Of a DNA stretch of 61,195 bases, positions 1 to 7,190 are shown piece after piece. Numbering within the stretch: position 1 is the first letter of the stretch; every line of letters begins with the position of its first letter. Source of the stretch: Lachnospiraceae bacterium (GTDB lineage: Bacteria > Bacillota > Clostridia > Lachnospirales > Lachnospiraceae); assembly GCA_030524705.1 (NCBI GenBank), contig JAUNGD010000015.1, forward strand, positions 1-61,195. The letters are read 5' to 3'. The notes under the pieces were generated by a model that saw nothing but the letters and a program-made list of their open reading frames with translations, was not told the origin of the DNA and did no database searches. The position numbers and the translations under genes are program-made.

Positions 1-361
1 GCAGAGCCGCCTGCAATTTTGCTTCATCCGTTGTGGTAAGATATGGATAGATCGTGTCCTCACCAGAATAGAGATAGCGCAGATACTCTTTTGCCTCGGC
101 AGTAGTCATTTTTTTGCGACCAGCTAAAATCTGATTGAATTTTGCCATGGCTTTTTCCCTCTGGTAGCAGATAATTTCATAAATGAATTTCTCTTTCGTA
201 GGGAAAAAGTTATAAAACGTACTGCGTCCAAGGCCGACGGCCTTTGTCACTTTCTCAACGGATGTATGTGTCATGCCGTATTGTTTCAGAAGTTCAAACC
301 CTATGGCAAGCATCCTTTGTCGCAGTTCTTCTTTCTCTTTTAATGAAAAAACCTGTGGCAT
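1..361 (-). CDS. TetR-family transcriptional regulator, C-terminus cut by window edge
   Basis: The ATG at 361 follows a GGAGAA site and opens 120 codons that run off the left edge. The N-terminal 60 residues form a TetR DNA-binding domain: helix-turn-helix around TSVEKVTKAVGLGRSTFYNFF, then PTKEKFIYEI. The ligand-binding domain is mostly missing, so the inducer cannot be guessed. The next gene upstream on the same strand encodes a small secreted protein. Both genes have a GACAAT...TGTC site in their leaders, so autoregulation plus control of the neighbour is likely (inference). Confidence 0.9.
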   Translation of the reverse strand, partial: MPQVFSLKEKEELRQRMLAIGFELLKQYGMTHTSVEKVTKAVGLGRSTFYNFFPTKEKFIYEIICYQREKAMAKFNQILAGRKKMTTAEAKEYLRYLYSGEDTIYPYLTTTDEAKLQAAL

Positions 362-393
362 ATAAATAATTCTCCTTTCGACGGCAATTTGAA

Positions 394-419
394 GCGACAA
401 TTATTTCAAAAAATGTCGC
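394..419. promoter_or_regulatory. Candidate TetR operator in the regulator's own leader
   Basis: Inverted repeat GCGACA-N14-TGTCGC, 33 bases upstream of the TetR start codon. The inner 22 bases (396-417) share the left half GACAATTATTT and the right end TGTC with a second 22-base site at 972-993. The match in sequence and length supports one regulator binding both; binding itself is inferred. Confidence 0.65.
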
Positions 420-520
420 ATCAAAAGTATAACATATCCCCTGCACTGCGTCAATGAAACAACCCATGCAGGGGAGCTGTTTTAAGCCATACTCAGCTAT
501 GCCGTGGATCGGATAAAGAA

Positions 521-934
521 TTATTTTGTTTTGGTGTAAGTCAGCATCCAGTTCCCGTCCAAATCACTAAATTCCAAACTCTTTCCATCATCGGAAAATT
601 TGTATTGCGTGACCTCGGCGCTTCCATCTTCACCAACGGCAACATAATAATTCTTGTAGACGAAGTAGCCGAAAGTGTCTGCCTGCTCGCCGTCTAAGTA
701 GGTAATCAGAGTTCCGTCCTCCTTAAACTCTGAACCGGCAACGCCAGTGATGCCTTGATCTGCATACACGGGAAAATCGCTAAAATCAGCCTCCCATGTA
801 CCGACAAACTGGCTAGTGTAATCCATAGCGGTACTTGTGCTGGCTGATTCGTTCGTTTTACCGTAGCTGACAATCCCTAGAGAAAGCATCAGCACACAAA
901 TCATTGCAGTTAAAAAGTATTTCATTTTTTTCAT
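521..934 (-). CDS. Small secreted protein, lipocalin-like appearance
   Basis: 137 residues. The start at 934 is chosen because GGAGGG (941-946) precedes it by 6 bases; an upstream in-frame ATG has no such site. Residues 1-25 are a signal peptide (MKKMKYFLTAMICVLMLSLG) without a lipobox cysteine, so the product is probably released or loosely wall-associated. The mature part has a GTWEAD motif followed by alternating polar/hydrophobic strands (FKEDGTLITYLDG, YKFSDDGKSLEFSD), the look of a small beta-barrel lipocalin-like fold. The promoter carries a TetR-type operator shared with the downstream regulator. No specific function is recognised. Confidence 0.7.
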   Translation of the reverse strand: MKKMKYFLTAMICVLMLSLGIVSYGKTNESASTSTAMDYTSQFVGTWEADFSDFPVYADQGITGVAGSEFKEDGTLITYLDGEQADTFGYFVYKNYYVAVGEDGSAEVTQYKFSDDGKSLEFSDLDGNWMLTYTKTK

Positions 935-949
935 AGTATGCCCTCCTTG

Positions 950-1028
950 TGACAATTCTATTTTTATTTGCGACAATTATTTTATTTATTGTCTTATAAA
1001 GGTTAGCATAATCTAACTCAAATGTCAA
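950..1028 (-). promoter_or_regulatory. Promoter and operator of the small secreted protein gene
   Basis: On the minus strand: -35 TTGACA (1023-1028), 17-base spacer, TGn-extended -10 TAACCT (1000-1005). Seven bases downstream lies a palindrome GACAAT-N10-ATTGTC (972-993), which resembles the site before the TetR gene. A further GACAAT half-site at 951-956 lies 21 bases away on the same face. A repressor bound here would block transcript initiation or early elongation. Confidence 0.75.
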
Positions 1029-1103
1029 TAAAAATAATTATTAATCTAATCATCATTAGAGATGGGTAAATGCTTTGATATCTCCTCATTTTTCGTTTTC
1101 TCG

Positions 1104-1136
1104 TTTTGGGTATTTTGCCATTTCTGTTACCCAAAA
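1104..1136. repeat. Inverted repeat in gene-free stretch
   Basis: TTTTGGGTA (1104-1112) and TACCCAAAA (1128-1136) form a perfect 9-bp stem with a 15-base loop. It lies between the secreted-protein promoter and the remnant AAA ATPase gene, near the likely element boundary. It could be a bidirectional terminator or a leftover recombination end. Apart from this hairpin and the next one, 1029-1259 shows no coding signal. Confidence 0.45.
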
Positions 1137-1193
1137 TAGGCGGTGATCGGATATGGATTTCCACTCTTTATCTCCCCTTTCTGCCAAAAGCTC

Positions 1194-1218
1194 CCGCCTT
1201 TTTACGCATAAAAAAGGC
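1194..1218 (-). terminator. Terminator-like hairpin after the AAA ATPase pseudogene
   Basis: GCCTTTTT (1196-1203) pairs with AAAAAAGGC (1210-1218) around a short ACGCAT loop, 42 bases beyond the ATPase stop codon. The stem is AT-rich at its apex, so strength is uncertain. Confidence 0.45.
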
Positions 1219-1259
1219 AGGCAGCATCCAATGCCCCTGTCCATATGCTCCCTGTTTTT

Positions 1260-2020
1260 CTACCACGGCAGTTCCTTTTCCCCCGGCAGTTTCGGTGAAA
1301 CCTCCATATCCCCAAGTGAAAAGGAAAGCGTTTCGCCCTCCACACTAAGAAGGCTCTTTTCATGGATCACCTGTCTTTTGCCGGGTTCCCCGCCCGCTTT
1401 TTCGATGCAGAGCAGGCTGCTGATCTTCTCCGCATAATTTGCGCTCCACGCCATACTCCCGTCCCCGCCGAGTCCGTCAGAATAAGCCACCAGGATCACG
1501 GCGCATCCAGTGTGCTGTGCCATCTCTGCCAGCTTATGGATGATGGGATAGACCATTTCCGGCTTATCCCCATAGACCTCCTGCTCCACATATTCCTGGA
1601 TCGGGTCCACGATCACCACGCGGATCTCATTTTCTGTAACCAGCTGCTCGATGCTGTCGTCCGCAAGCGTAAACGGCAGCATATCATGGATGGCAAAAAT
1701 ACACGTTCCAGATCAGCGCCTGCCTCCATCAGCCTCGGTTTTACCATATCGGAAAGATCATCATCCGCAGTCAGGTACAGCACGTTGCAGGGCTTGAGTT
1801 CTCCCATATCCGGCAGATACCTTCTGTTCGTGCAGGCAGCAATCAGTCTGGCCGCAAAAATACTTTTCCCTATGCCCGGTTCCCCATGGATCACGGATAT
1901 CCTCCCAAACGGCAGGTAGGGATACCAGATCCAGCTGGCCTTCTGATCCGGCACTTCACTCATTTTCTTCATCCAACGGTTCCGGCCTTTCCATTCAAAC
2001 ATCCTTATTTCCTCCTTCAT
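1260..2020 (-). pseudogene. RepA-type AAA ATPase (AAA_25 family), frameshifted
   Basis: The frame opening at 2020 encodes an ATPase with Walker A GEPGIGKS (about residue 48) and a DDD motif near LYLTADDDLSD, up to LERVF. The frame then switches, and the protein continues from AIHDMLPFTLADDS through VVIVDPIQEY (Walker B) and VILVAYSD to the stop at 1260. The break falls at a run of five A (1695-1699), so a slippage mutation or sequencing error in the homopolymer explains it. Intact, it would be about 250 residues, a DnaB/RepA-like helicase or ATPase common on Firmicutes mobile elements. Its ATG overlaps the end of the virD4 remnant (2017-2020). Confidence 0.8.
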
Positions 2021-2868
2021 TCTGTTTCGTCCTCTTGTGTTTCCCCGATTTCGTACACGTCATAGACCTCATCTGCCTTCAGTTTCAGCTTCGTGGACAA
2101 AAATTTCTCTATGTCAAAGGCATTCTTCGGGTCCGCATCCGCCGTATAGCGATAATTGGGGTGTTTCGTGATATCATGCTTCTCTGATAAAAACGGACGG
2201 ACGCCTCTTAGCTGCAGGATGCACTTTCCCCCATCCATGACCGCCAGCTCATCCTGGCTCATAAGCTCTTTTCCCAGCTTCTGGTAATTTAAGCTGTGGG
2301 ACGTTTCCCGTCCCCGGCTCTCTCCGGTATTATAAGTGTCAATGGTTTCTTTTCCCAGGACTGCCGCCAGCTCCTTTAACGTAGTCGGCTCCTTCCCTCC
2401 CAGAAATATGGAACAATCCATGTTTCCAATGATCGTATCTGCGTTATCTTTGTAGATTGCTTTTAACTGGCTCTGTGCCTGCAGCACCAGGCAGGCCGAC
2501 ACCTCCCTGGAGCGGATCGTTGCCACCAGCTTTTCCAAACGCGGAATCTGCCCAATGTTTGCCGCCTCGTTAATCAGGCACCGCACATGGACCGGCAGCC
2601 TCCCTCCATACACATCATCGGCCTTTTCGCAGAGCAGGTTGAACAGCTGCGTATAACACATAGAAATTAAAAAATTAAAGCTGTCATCCGTATCCGACAT
2701 GATAAGGAACAGGGCCGTTTTCCGGTCCCCCAGGGGGTCAAGCTCCAGTTCGTCATAAGCCGTTACCTCCCTTAATTCCTCAATATCAAACACGGCCAGC
2801 CTCGCACCGCAGGAGATCAAAATAGATTTCGCTGTTTTCCCAGAAACGATTTGTAAAGGACTTTTTAA
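2017..2868 (-). pseudogene. virD4: VirD4/TraG coupling ATPase, C-terminal fragment
   Basis: Open from just after a TGA at 2869-2871, reading SPLQIVSGKTAKSILISCG and then about 267 residues of VirD4-type coupling protein. Recognisable segments are DRKTALFLIMSDTDDSFNF, INEAANIGQIPRLEKLVATIRSREVSACLVLQ (Walker B region with the conserved NEAANIG) and LGGKEPTTLKELAAVLGKETID. The N-terminal portion lies at 3995-4687. Roughly 130 central residues are missing and replaced by about 1.1 kb of other sequence, so this cannot encode a working coupling protein. Confidence 0.85.
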
Positions 2869-2920
2869 TCAAATTCACAAAAAATTCATAATGAGGCGGT
2901 CCTTTTTCACTGCCGACAAG

Positions 2921-2949
2921 TTTACTTTTGGCCTCAAATGGGATATACT
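2921..2949 (+). promoter_or_regulatory. Promoter of the AbrB/PIN toxin-antitoxin pair
   Basis: TTTACT (2921-2926), 17-base spacer, TATACT (2944-2949), followed by a GAAAGGG ribosome binding site at about 2986-2992. Antitoxins of this class usually bind their own promoter; no obvious palindrome was identified by eye. Confidence 0.55.
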
Positions 2950-3001
2950 ATAAGCGACCTCAAGTTTTCTTTAGATTTCAAGAATAGAAAGGGTGACTTT
3001 T

Positions 3002-3259
3002 ATGAATTTGGCGAAAATCTCTGCAAATGGTCAGATCACTGTGCCGGTAGAAATCCGGCGGCTTCTCGGCTTAAAGTCGGGGGATAAAATTTTGTTCTTC
3101 CAGAAACAGGACGGGGAAATCGTTGTAAGTAACGCTTCTTCCAAAGCAATCCGAAAAGCGCAGGCCGCCTTTACCGGGGCTGCCGAAGCTATGGGCATTT
3201 CCAGAGAGGATGATATTCAGGCGCTTGTAGACGAAGTACGCTACGGAAAGGAAAGATAA
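3002..3259 (+). CDS. AbrB/MazE-fold antitoxin
   Basis: 85 residues. The N-terminal swapped-hairpin AbrB domain is clear: MNLAKISANGQITVPVEIRRLLGLKSGDKI. The C-terminal helical tail, rich in A, E and R, would wrap the toxin. ATG 3002 is preferred over the GTG at 2993 because the GAAAGGG site sits about 9 bases before it. The TAA is followed after one base by the PIN gene. It neutralises the PIN ribonuclease and probably represses the operon. It lies inside the broken virD4 locus and reads opposite to the element genes. Confidence 0.9.
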   Translation: MNLAKISANGQITVPVEIRRLLGLKSGDKILFFQKQDGEIVVSNASSKAIRKAQAAFTGAAEAMGISREDDIQALVDEVRYGKER

Positions 3260-3260
3260 T

Positions 3261-3659
3261 ATGCGGATATTGGTTGATACAAATATCCTGTTTTCCGCTT
3301 TGGTTTTTCCCCGTTCTAAACCGGCACGGGCGTTGCTGTATGTTGCGGACAATCACGAAATTGTCTTATGTGACCGCAATATTATGGAGCTGCGGGATAT
3401 TTTGAAGCGGAAAGCGCCTAAGTTCCTGCCGGATGCGGAAGTCCTGCTTGCAGAAATGTCCTATGAATTGATTCCGGCGGTAGACCATGCGGAAAAGCTG
3501 ATAAGGGATGCAAAAGATCAGCCGATCTTAAATGCGGCGATTGTGTCCGATGTGGATATTATTCTGACGGGAGATAAAGACTTTTTAAGTCTGGAAATGG
3601 AACATCCGAAATGTATGACAGTTGCACAATTTTTTGAAAGTGAGGGTATAGAAGAATAG
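3261..3659 (+). CDS. PIN-domain toxin (COG1569-type putative ribonuclease)
   Basis: 132 residues with the acidic PIN active site: DTN near the N-terminus (residues 6-8), the acidic residue in RDAKDQPIL, and TGDKDF near residue 111. PIN toxins are Mg-dependent endoribonucleases that usually cut tRNA or mRNA. It is translationally coupled to the AbrB antitoxin one base upstream. The frame and catalytic residues look intact although the surrounding element is decayed, fitting a module kept by addiction or recently inserted. Confidence 0.9.
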   Translation: MRILVDTNILFSALVFPRSKPARALLYVADNHEIVLCDRNIMELRDILKRKAPKFLPDAEVLLAEMSYELIPAVDHAEKLIRDAKDQPILNAAIVSDVDIILTGDKDFLSLEMEHPKCMTVAQFFESEGIEE

Positions 3660-3682
3660 CCCATCACTCTTGAACAAAAATG

Positions 3683-3720
3683 CAGGGTGGGAATCCGAGA
3701 GAACTTGGGTTCCCGTCCTG
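3683..3720 (+). terminator. Terminator-like hairpin after the PIN toxin
   Basis: CAGGGTGGGAA (3683-3693) pairs with TTCCCGTCCTG (3710-3720), an 11-bp stem with two G-T wobbles, 24 bases past the toxin stop. The following T stretch is weak. It also lies at the 3' end of tnpW on the opposite strand, so it may serve both. Confidence 0.6.
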
Positions 3721-3738
3721 TATTGTCTTTCATAGTGT

Positions 3739-3921
3739 TTACATCTGCTGTACCTCATTTTTCAACATACGCTTGATTTTATCGCTCATGGTTTCAGTGC
3801 TGGTGGTACTGAAATGCACACGCACTTTGTAGGTGGTCTTGCCGATCTTCTTCACAAGCGCCGGTCTGTCCTCTGGCGCGGGCGCTGCTGTGGCGTTCTG
3901 GGTCATTTTCTCATTACTCAT
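3739..3921 (-). CDS. tnpW: Transposon-encoded TnpW-family small protein
   Basis: 60 residues. The core RPALVKKIGKTTYKVRVHF and the tail MSDKIKRMLKNE match TnpW-type proteins of Tn4451-like elements. The ATG at 3921 opens the recognisable family N-terminus (MSNEKMTQNA); upstream residues in the same frame are not family-like. The function of TnpW is not established. Its position directly after the truncated virD4 N-terminus is not its usual setting and suggests a deletion that brought two element segments together. Confidence 0.8.
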   Translation of the reverse strand: MSNEKMTQNATAAPAPEDRPALVKKIGKTTYKVRVHFSTTSTETMSDKIKRMLKNEVQQM

Positions 3922-3994
3922 AGGGTCTATACTCTTTTCCCGGCCAGCCCGCCGGTGGCGGCGGGGTAAATGTCCAAACAACAGGGGGGTCGGT

Positions 3995-4687
3995 TCAATC
4001 TTGGGATACAATCCCCTTTGCCGCTGCTTTCGTAGCCTTTGCCTGCTCCTCCCGGAAATTCCTGCCGGAAAAGAGGATGGGCGCACACCGTTCCAGCTTC
4101 CCGTTTTTCCCAATCTTCGGCGTCCCCCTCTGCAGCAACTTCCCGCATTCTATCAAGATTGTCCCTTTCGGGTCCGTAACTACATAGGAGCTGTGCATCT
4201 GCATCAGGTTCGGCTTCAACCAGAAGCGGGTCTTACCGGAACCGGAGCCGCCGATCACCAGCACATTTTTATTTCTCGCCGTTTTCGGGTCTTTGGGGCG
4301 GCCATTTATGGTAAGCCGCTCTGTCTGTGTCAGGATGATGTTGTTGGAAAATACCGGATCAATATATAGTTCGATATCTGCGGCGGTTCCCCAGCGGGCA
4401 GAGCCGTATTCTGTGTTATGCCGGTACTTCTTTGCGTTTTTCCCCTTCACATAGACTGCCAATCGCACACCGGCACCAAAGAGAAGGCCAATCAGGATAT
4501 CCGCCGGATAAAAGCTGGGGAAAGGGGAACGAAAGGCAGTATCAAAGGCTTCACTGATATGGAGCATCTTTTCGGAAAAATCTGCCCCTTGTGCGATCCG
4601 CCATACCACCCCTAATTTCGTAGCAAACAGCCCCAGCACTACATACGGGGCATTCAAAAAGATCAGCCGTTTTGTCTTTCGGTCCAT
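3995..4687 (-). pseudogene. virD4: VirD4/TraG coupling ATPase, N-terminal fragment
   Basis: Residues 1-80 hold two membrane segments (IFLNAPYVVLGLFATKLGVVW; ADILIGLLFGAGVRLAVYV). They are followed by the conserved YGSARWGT motif, Walker A GGSGSGKTRFW and VTDPKGT. After GTPKIGKNGK the sequence stops resembling the family (LERCAPILFSGRNFREEQAKA) and ends at 3995. The matching C-terminal part is at 2017-2868. The start overlaps the pcfB stop by one base (TAATG), the normal element arrangement. The break removes the domain between Walker A and Walker B. Confidence 0.85.
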
Positions 4688-5172
4688 TATCGCTCCCGCT
4701 CCTTCCGCTTCGTCCTGTCATGGACGGCGTTCTTAACCAGGTCTTTAAACTGCCCCAGCCGCTTTAAGACAGACGGCCTTGAAGCCTTCCTAATCTTCCT
4801 GGAAGAATACTCGGAAAATGCGGCAGTTAAGGCATCCGCATCACGTGCCTTAAAAAAGATCAGGTATTTCGGCGGTGATGCGCTGCGGTCTTTCTTTACT
4901 GCATAATCCACCCCGTATTTCCGGGCGATCCGGTCAAAATCCCGGATGGACGGGTCTGTGATCTCAATGTTGGATACCCCAGCGTCCTGGCCGATCAGCT
5001 CTTTTACCGTCTGCTTCCCCTTCGGTTTTACGGGCGCATCCCTGCCCTTCTGTGCTTTTTTCTCTTTCCGGTGCGCCATATACTTTGCAACCGCTGACCG
5101 CAAAAGCCTCCCGGAAAATTTTGTCCCGCTGACCACAAGGGTCACGGTCCTGTTTTCCACCTCTTCCTGCAT
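4687..5172 (-). CDS. PcfB-family (DUF3801) conjugation accessory protein
   Basis: 161 residues. A short N-terminal helix (MQEEVENRTVTLVVSGTKFSGRLL), a basic middle, then the conserved FDRIARKYGVDYAVKKD and PKYLIFFKARDADALTAAF, and a Lys/Arg-rich tail. Members lie directly before the VirD4 coupling protein in Tn1549-like elements and in pCF10 (PcfB-PcfC), where PcfB acts as an accessory factor at the coupling-protein receptor. The gene is intact with a GGAGCG site upstream, but its partner is broken. Confidence 0.85.
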   Translation of the reverse strand: MQEEVENRTVTLVVSGTKFSGRLLRSAVAKYMAHRKEKKAQKGRDAPVKPKGKQTVKELIGQDAGVSNIEITDPSIRDFDRIARKYGVDYAVKKDRSASPPKYLIFFKARDADALTAAFSEYSSRKIRKASRPSVLKRLGQFKDLVKNAVHDRTKRKERER

Positions 5173-5215
5173 AATTCATCCGCTCCTTTCTGGCAGGCAT
5201 CAAAAAAAGCAGCCT

Positions 5216-6130
5216 TTAGCTGCCATACATATCGTGGTTTACCAATGATGAATAATAATTGCTGATCGTGGTCGGAGCGTTAAACAGAACCGTCAGGATA
5301 TACTGCTTGATATTTTTTATCTTTGTTGTATTTTCCTTTAAGCAGGAAAGCACAAACTGGATATGCCCCATATCCAGCTTCAAAAGCCGGGACTTTACTA
5401 CTTCATGGGGAAAATCACTTCCGGCCACCCGTGTGTATTTCCGGTTTGCGCTTACAACCTCCACCATCAGCTCAACGATCTCATCAATCAGCTTCTGTTC
5501 ATACGGATAATCATTCAAAAGGCTCTCATAGCCGATGTTTTCACAGATCACCTCCCGGTATGCCCTGATCTGATCCAGGGAAGGGTATCCTTTTCCCTTC
5601 CGTTCCGGCGGCCCATCCGCCGCCTCATGCTCATCGGAAAGAAAAGAATCGGTAGTTGCTCTATCCGTATTTAATTCATCTTTTCTTAGTTCCTTAGTAT
5701 TTAATTGCGTTGGATTTTCCGGCAGCGGATTTCCCGTCATCGGATTTTCCGTTGTCGGGTTTTCCGACGACGGGTTTTCCAACAACGGCTGTTTCTGGTC
5801 CCCTGCTTCTTCTTTTGCAGGTTCCCTTCCTGTCCCCGCCGGACGTTCATAGATAATATACTCATTCCCGCTAAACTTTCCCCTTGCATCGGTGGTCTGG
5901 TGACGCCGGATGTACCCTGCCTGTTCCAGCTCATTCACAGCGGAACGGATCGCATCCTTACTCTCCCGGTTGATACTGGACAGCCCGGAAAGGGTATAAT
6001 CCCAATCCTCCGGCAGCGACAGCATCTGTGATAAAAGCCCCTTTGCTTTTAATGACAGCCTTTTATCCCTCAAATGACAATTACTCATAACGGTGTAATC
6101 CCGCGTCCTTTCCACACGAAATACAGCCAT
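5216..6130 (-). CDS. RepA-like replication initiator (N-terminal HTH, C-terminal DUF6017-type domain)
   Basis: 304 residues. The start at 6130 is preceded by GGAGTG; earlier in-frame ATGs lie inside the upstream gene. The N-terminus (MAVFRVERTRDYTVMSNCHLRDKRLSLKAKGLLS) is the RepA/DnaD-like winged helix seen in Firmicutes element initiators, with a second HTH near INRESKDAIRSAVNELEQAGYIRR. A low-complexity linker (about residues 125-165) contains a five-unit repeat. The C-terminus (YPYEQKLIDEIVELMVEVV, then FVLSCLKEN and YILTVLFNAPTT) is the DUF6017-type domain. It probably supports autonomous replication or maintenance of the excised element. Confidence 0.85.
   Translation of the reverse strand: MAVFRVERTRDYTVMSNCHLRDKRLSLKAKGLLSQMLSLPEDWDYTLSGLSSINRESKDAIRSAVNELEQAGYIRRHQTTDARGKFSGNEYIIYERPAGTGREPAKEEAGDQKQPLLENPSSENPTTENPMTGNPLPENPTQLNTKELRKDELNTDRATTDSFLSDEHEAADGPPERKGKGYPSLDQIRAYREVICENIGYESLLNDYPYEQKLIDEIVELMVEVVSANRKYTRVAGSDFPHEVVKSRLLKLDMGHIQFVLSCLKENTTKIKNIKQYILTVLFNAPTTISNYYSSLVNHDMYGS
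5712..5786. repeat. Five-copy 15-bp tandem repeat inside the initiator gene
   Basis: Units start at 5712, 5727, 5742, 5757 and 5772 and follow the plus-strand pattern GGRTTTYCC plus six variable bases. On the coding strand each encodes (E/G)NP followed by two variable residues, giving ENPSSENPTTENPMTGNP and so on. Copy number can change by slippage without frameshift, so it may vary between strains. Confidence 0.9.
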
Positions 6131-6173
6131 TGACTTCACTCCTTTCCAATCAGGCATAAAAAAATCCGCAGCC

Positions 6174-6410
6174 TCAAAACAACTGCGGTCCATCAAAATC
6201 TGCTAAAACGAAAAACGGATATCCATACACATCAAAGTGAAGGATATAATAATCTTCCTCCGCCGGCCCCATAGACCGTTCCAATCTTTCCATGATCTCC
6301 GAATACCGGTCTGTATCTGTTCCACATACTGCCTGGAAGCGCTCATAGACCGCATCCCGGATATCTTTTTGGTAATGGATATCCATACCCTTTTTCTGTT
6401 TACGTCTCAT
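6174..6410 (-). CDS. Small element protein, unknown function
   Basis: 78 residues. Start at 6410 is chosen because GGGAGG lies 8 bases upstream within the end of the preceding gene; the two reading frames overlap by 11 bases, typical of translational coupling. Sequence shows a helical N-terminus (HYQKDIRDAVYERFQAV) and a strand-rich end (DYYILHFDVYGYPFFVLADFDG). No family recognised. It is in the element operon between two unknown proteins and the initiator. Confidence 0.7.
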   Translation of the reverse strand: MRRKQKKGMDIHYQKDIRDAVYERFQAVCGTDTDRYSEIMERLERSMGPAEEDYYILHFDVYGYPFFVLADFDGPQLF

Positions 6411-6906
6411 AATAAGGGGCCTCCCATTCATACTGCTCACAGCACATATCCTGGAACAGCATCTCCATCTCCTGCGGCTCGATGGCAAATCCATTATCCG
6501 CATCCAGTTCCCCCTTATAGGTCCGAAATTCCGTAGAATAGGCCATATCATCCCCCACAACACCAACGGAAAAGCACATCACCACCGCCAGCGTCATATC
6601 CTCCAAAATCCACAATTCTTTCTCATAGCTGGTAACAACAATGTCACTGCCGCCCCGGTCAAACTCCCGGTAGATCAGGGTCCCGCGCTGTGGCATCAGC
6701 TCTTTCCCGAAATAATCAAAGGACTTCTCACAGTCCCCTTTTGCCTTATATGAATAAATCGGTTCCAGCCGGTTTACCAGGTATTGGGTGACATTCTCAT
6801 AATCAATCCCCTGGACCGCCTCTTCCACATCCATATCTTCGTCATACGCATACAGCAACCGGGCCATCTCCCGGATTGCTTCCTCTACACCTTTCACCGT
6901 AAACAT
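6400..6906 (-). CDS. Acidic element protein, unknown function
   Basis: 168 residues, AGGAGG site upstream of ATG 6906. It is strongly acidic, with alternating strands in the second half (DIVVTSYEKELWILEDMTLAVVMCFSVGV). No signal peptide, membrane segment or recognised motif. It is tightly packed between an 89-residue element protein and a 78-residue protein, so it is part of the ParA-to-VirD4 operon of the conjugative element. Acidic small proteins here may act as antirestriction or DNA-mimic factors, but nothing in the sequence proves this. Confidence 0.7.
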   Translation of the reverse strand: MFTVKGVEEAIREMARLLYAYDEDMDVEEAVQGIDYENVTQYLVNRLEPIYSYKAKGDCEKSFDYFGKELMPQRGTLIYREFDRGGSDIVVTSYEKELWILEDMTLAVVMCFSVGVVGDDMAYSTEFRTYKGELDADNGFAIEPQEMEMLFQDMCCEQYEWEAPYYET

Positions 6907-6907
6907 C

Positions 6908-7177
6908 TCAGTGCCGCCTCCTTTTCTTTTTCAAGAGAATATGCCCTTCAATCACATGGGCGTCTCTTTTAATCCTGATCTCTCCCTGTTTTTGACTTAT
7001 CAACACCTGCTGATACCCTGCTTCATCCAAAAACAGACGTACCTCTTCCCCAAAAGGCCCGTAAGCCGTCCCTTTCTTTTGTACCACAAACTCAACCATG
7101 TGGCGCGTACCATCCAAAAACCGTTCCACCGCCAGAATGTCATGCCCTTTCAGCTCCTTTGCGGAAATATCCTGCAT
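6908..7177 (-). CDS. Small element protein (89 residues), unknown function
   Basis: GAAAGGAG site before ATG 7177. The N-terminal segment AKELKGHDILAVERFLDGTRHMVEFVV and the basic C-terminus (VIEGHILLKKKRRRH) resemble small proteins found beside parB in Tn1549-like elements, but no function is known to me. It follows parB by 13 bases and precedes the next gene by one base, so it is co-transcribed. Confidence 0.75.
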   Translation of the reverse strand: MQDISAKELKGHDILAVERFLDGTRHMVEFVVQKKGTAYGPFGEEVRLFLDEAGYQQVLISQKQGEIRIKRDAHVIEGHILLKKKRRRH

Positions 7178-7190
7178 TTATAAACTCCTT

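Noticed and set aside
1106-1919. Long plus-strand open frames opposite the AAA ATPase remnant
   Set aside because: They are antisense to the recognisable ATPase, have no ribosome binding site and no family-like sequence.
5712-5786. Possible CRISPR-like array
   Set aside because: Units are 15 bp, contiguous and in-frame within a gene, with no spacers and no cas genes in the window.
5705-6031. Plus-strand Arg-rich frame antisense to the initiator gene
   Set aside because: Its repetitive Arg/Phe pattern is just the complement of the 15-bp repeat; the sense frame is a clear RepA-like protein.
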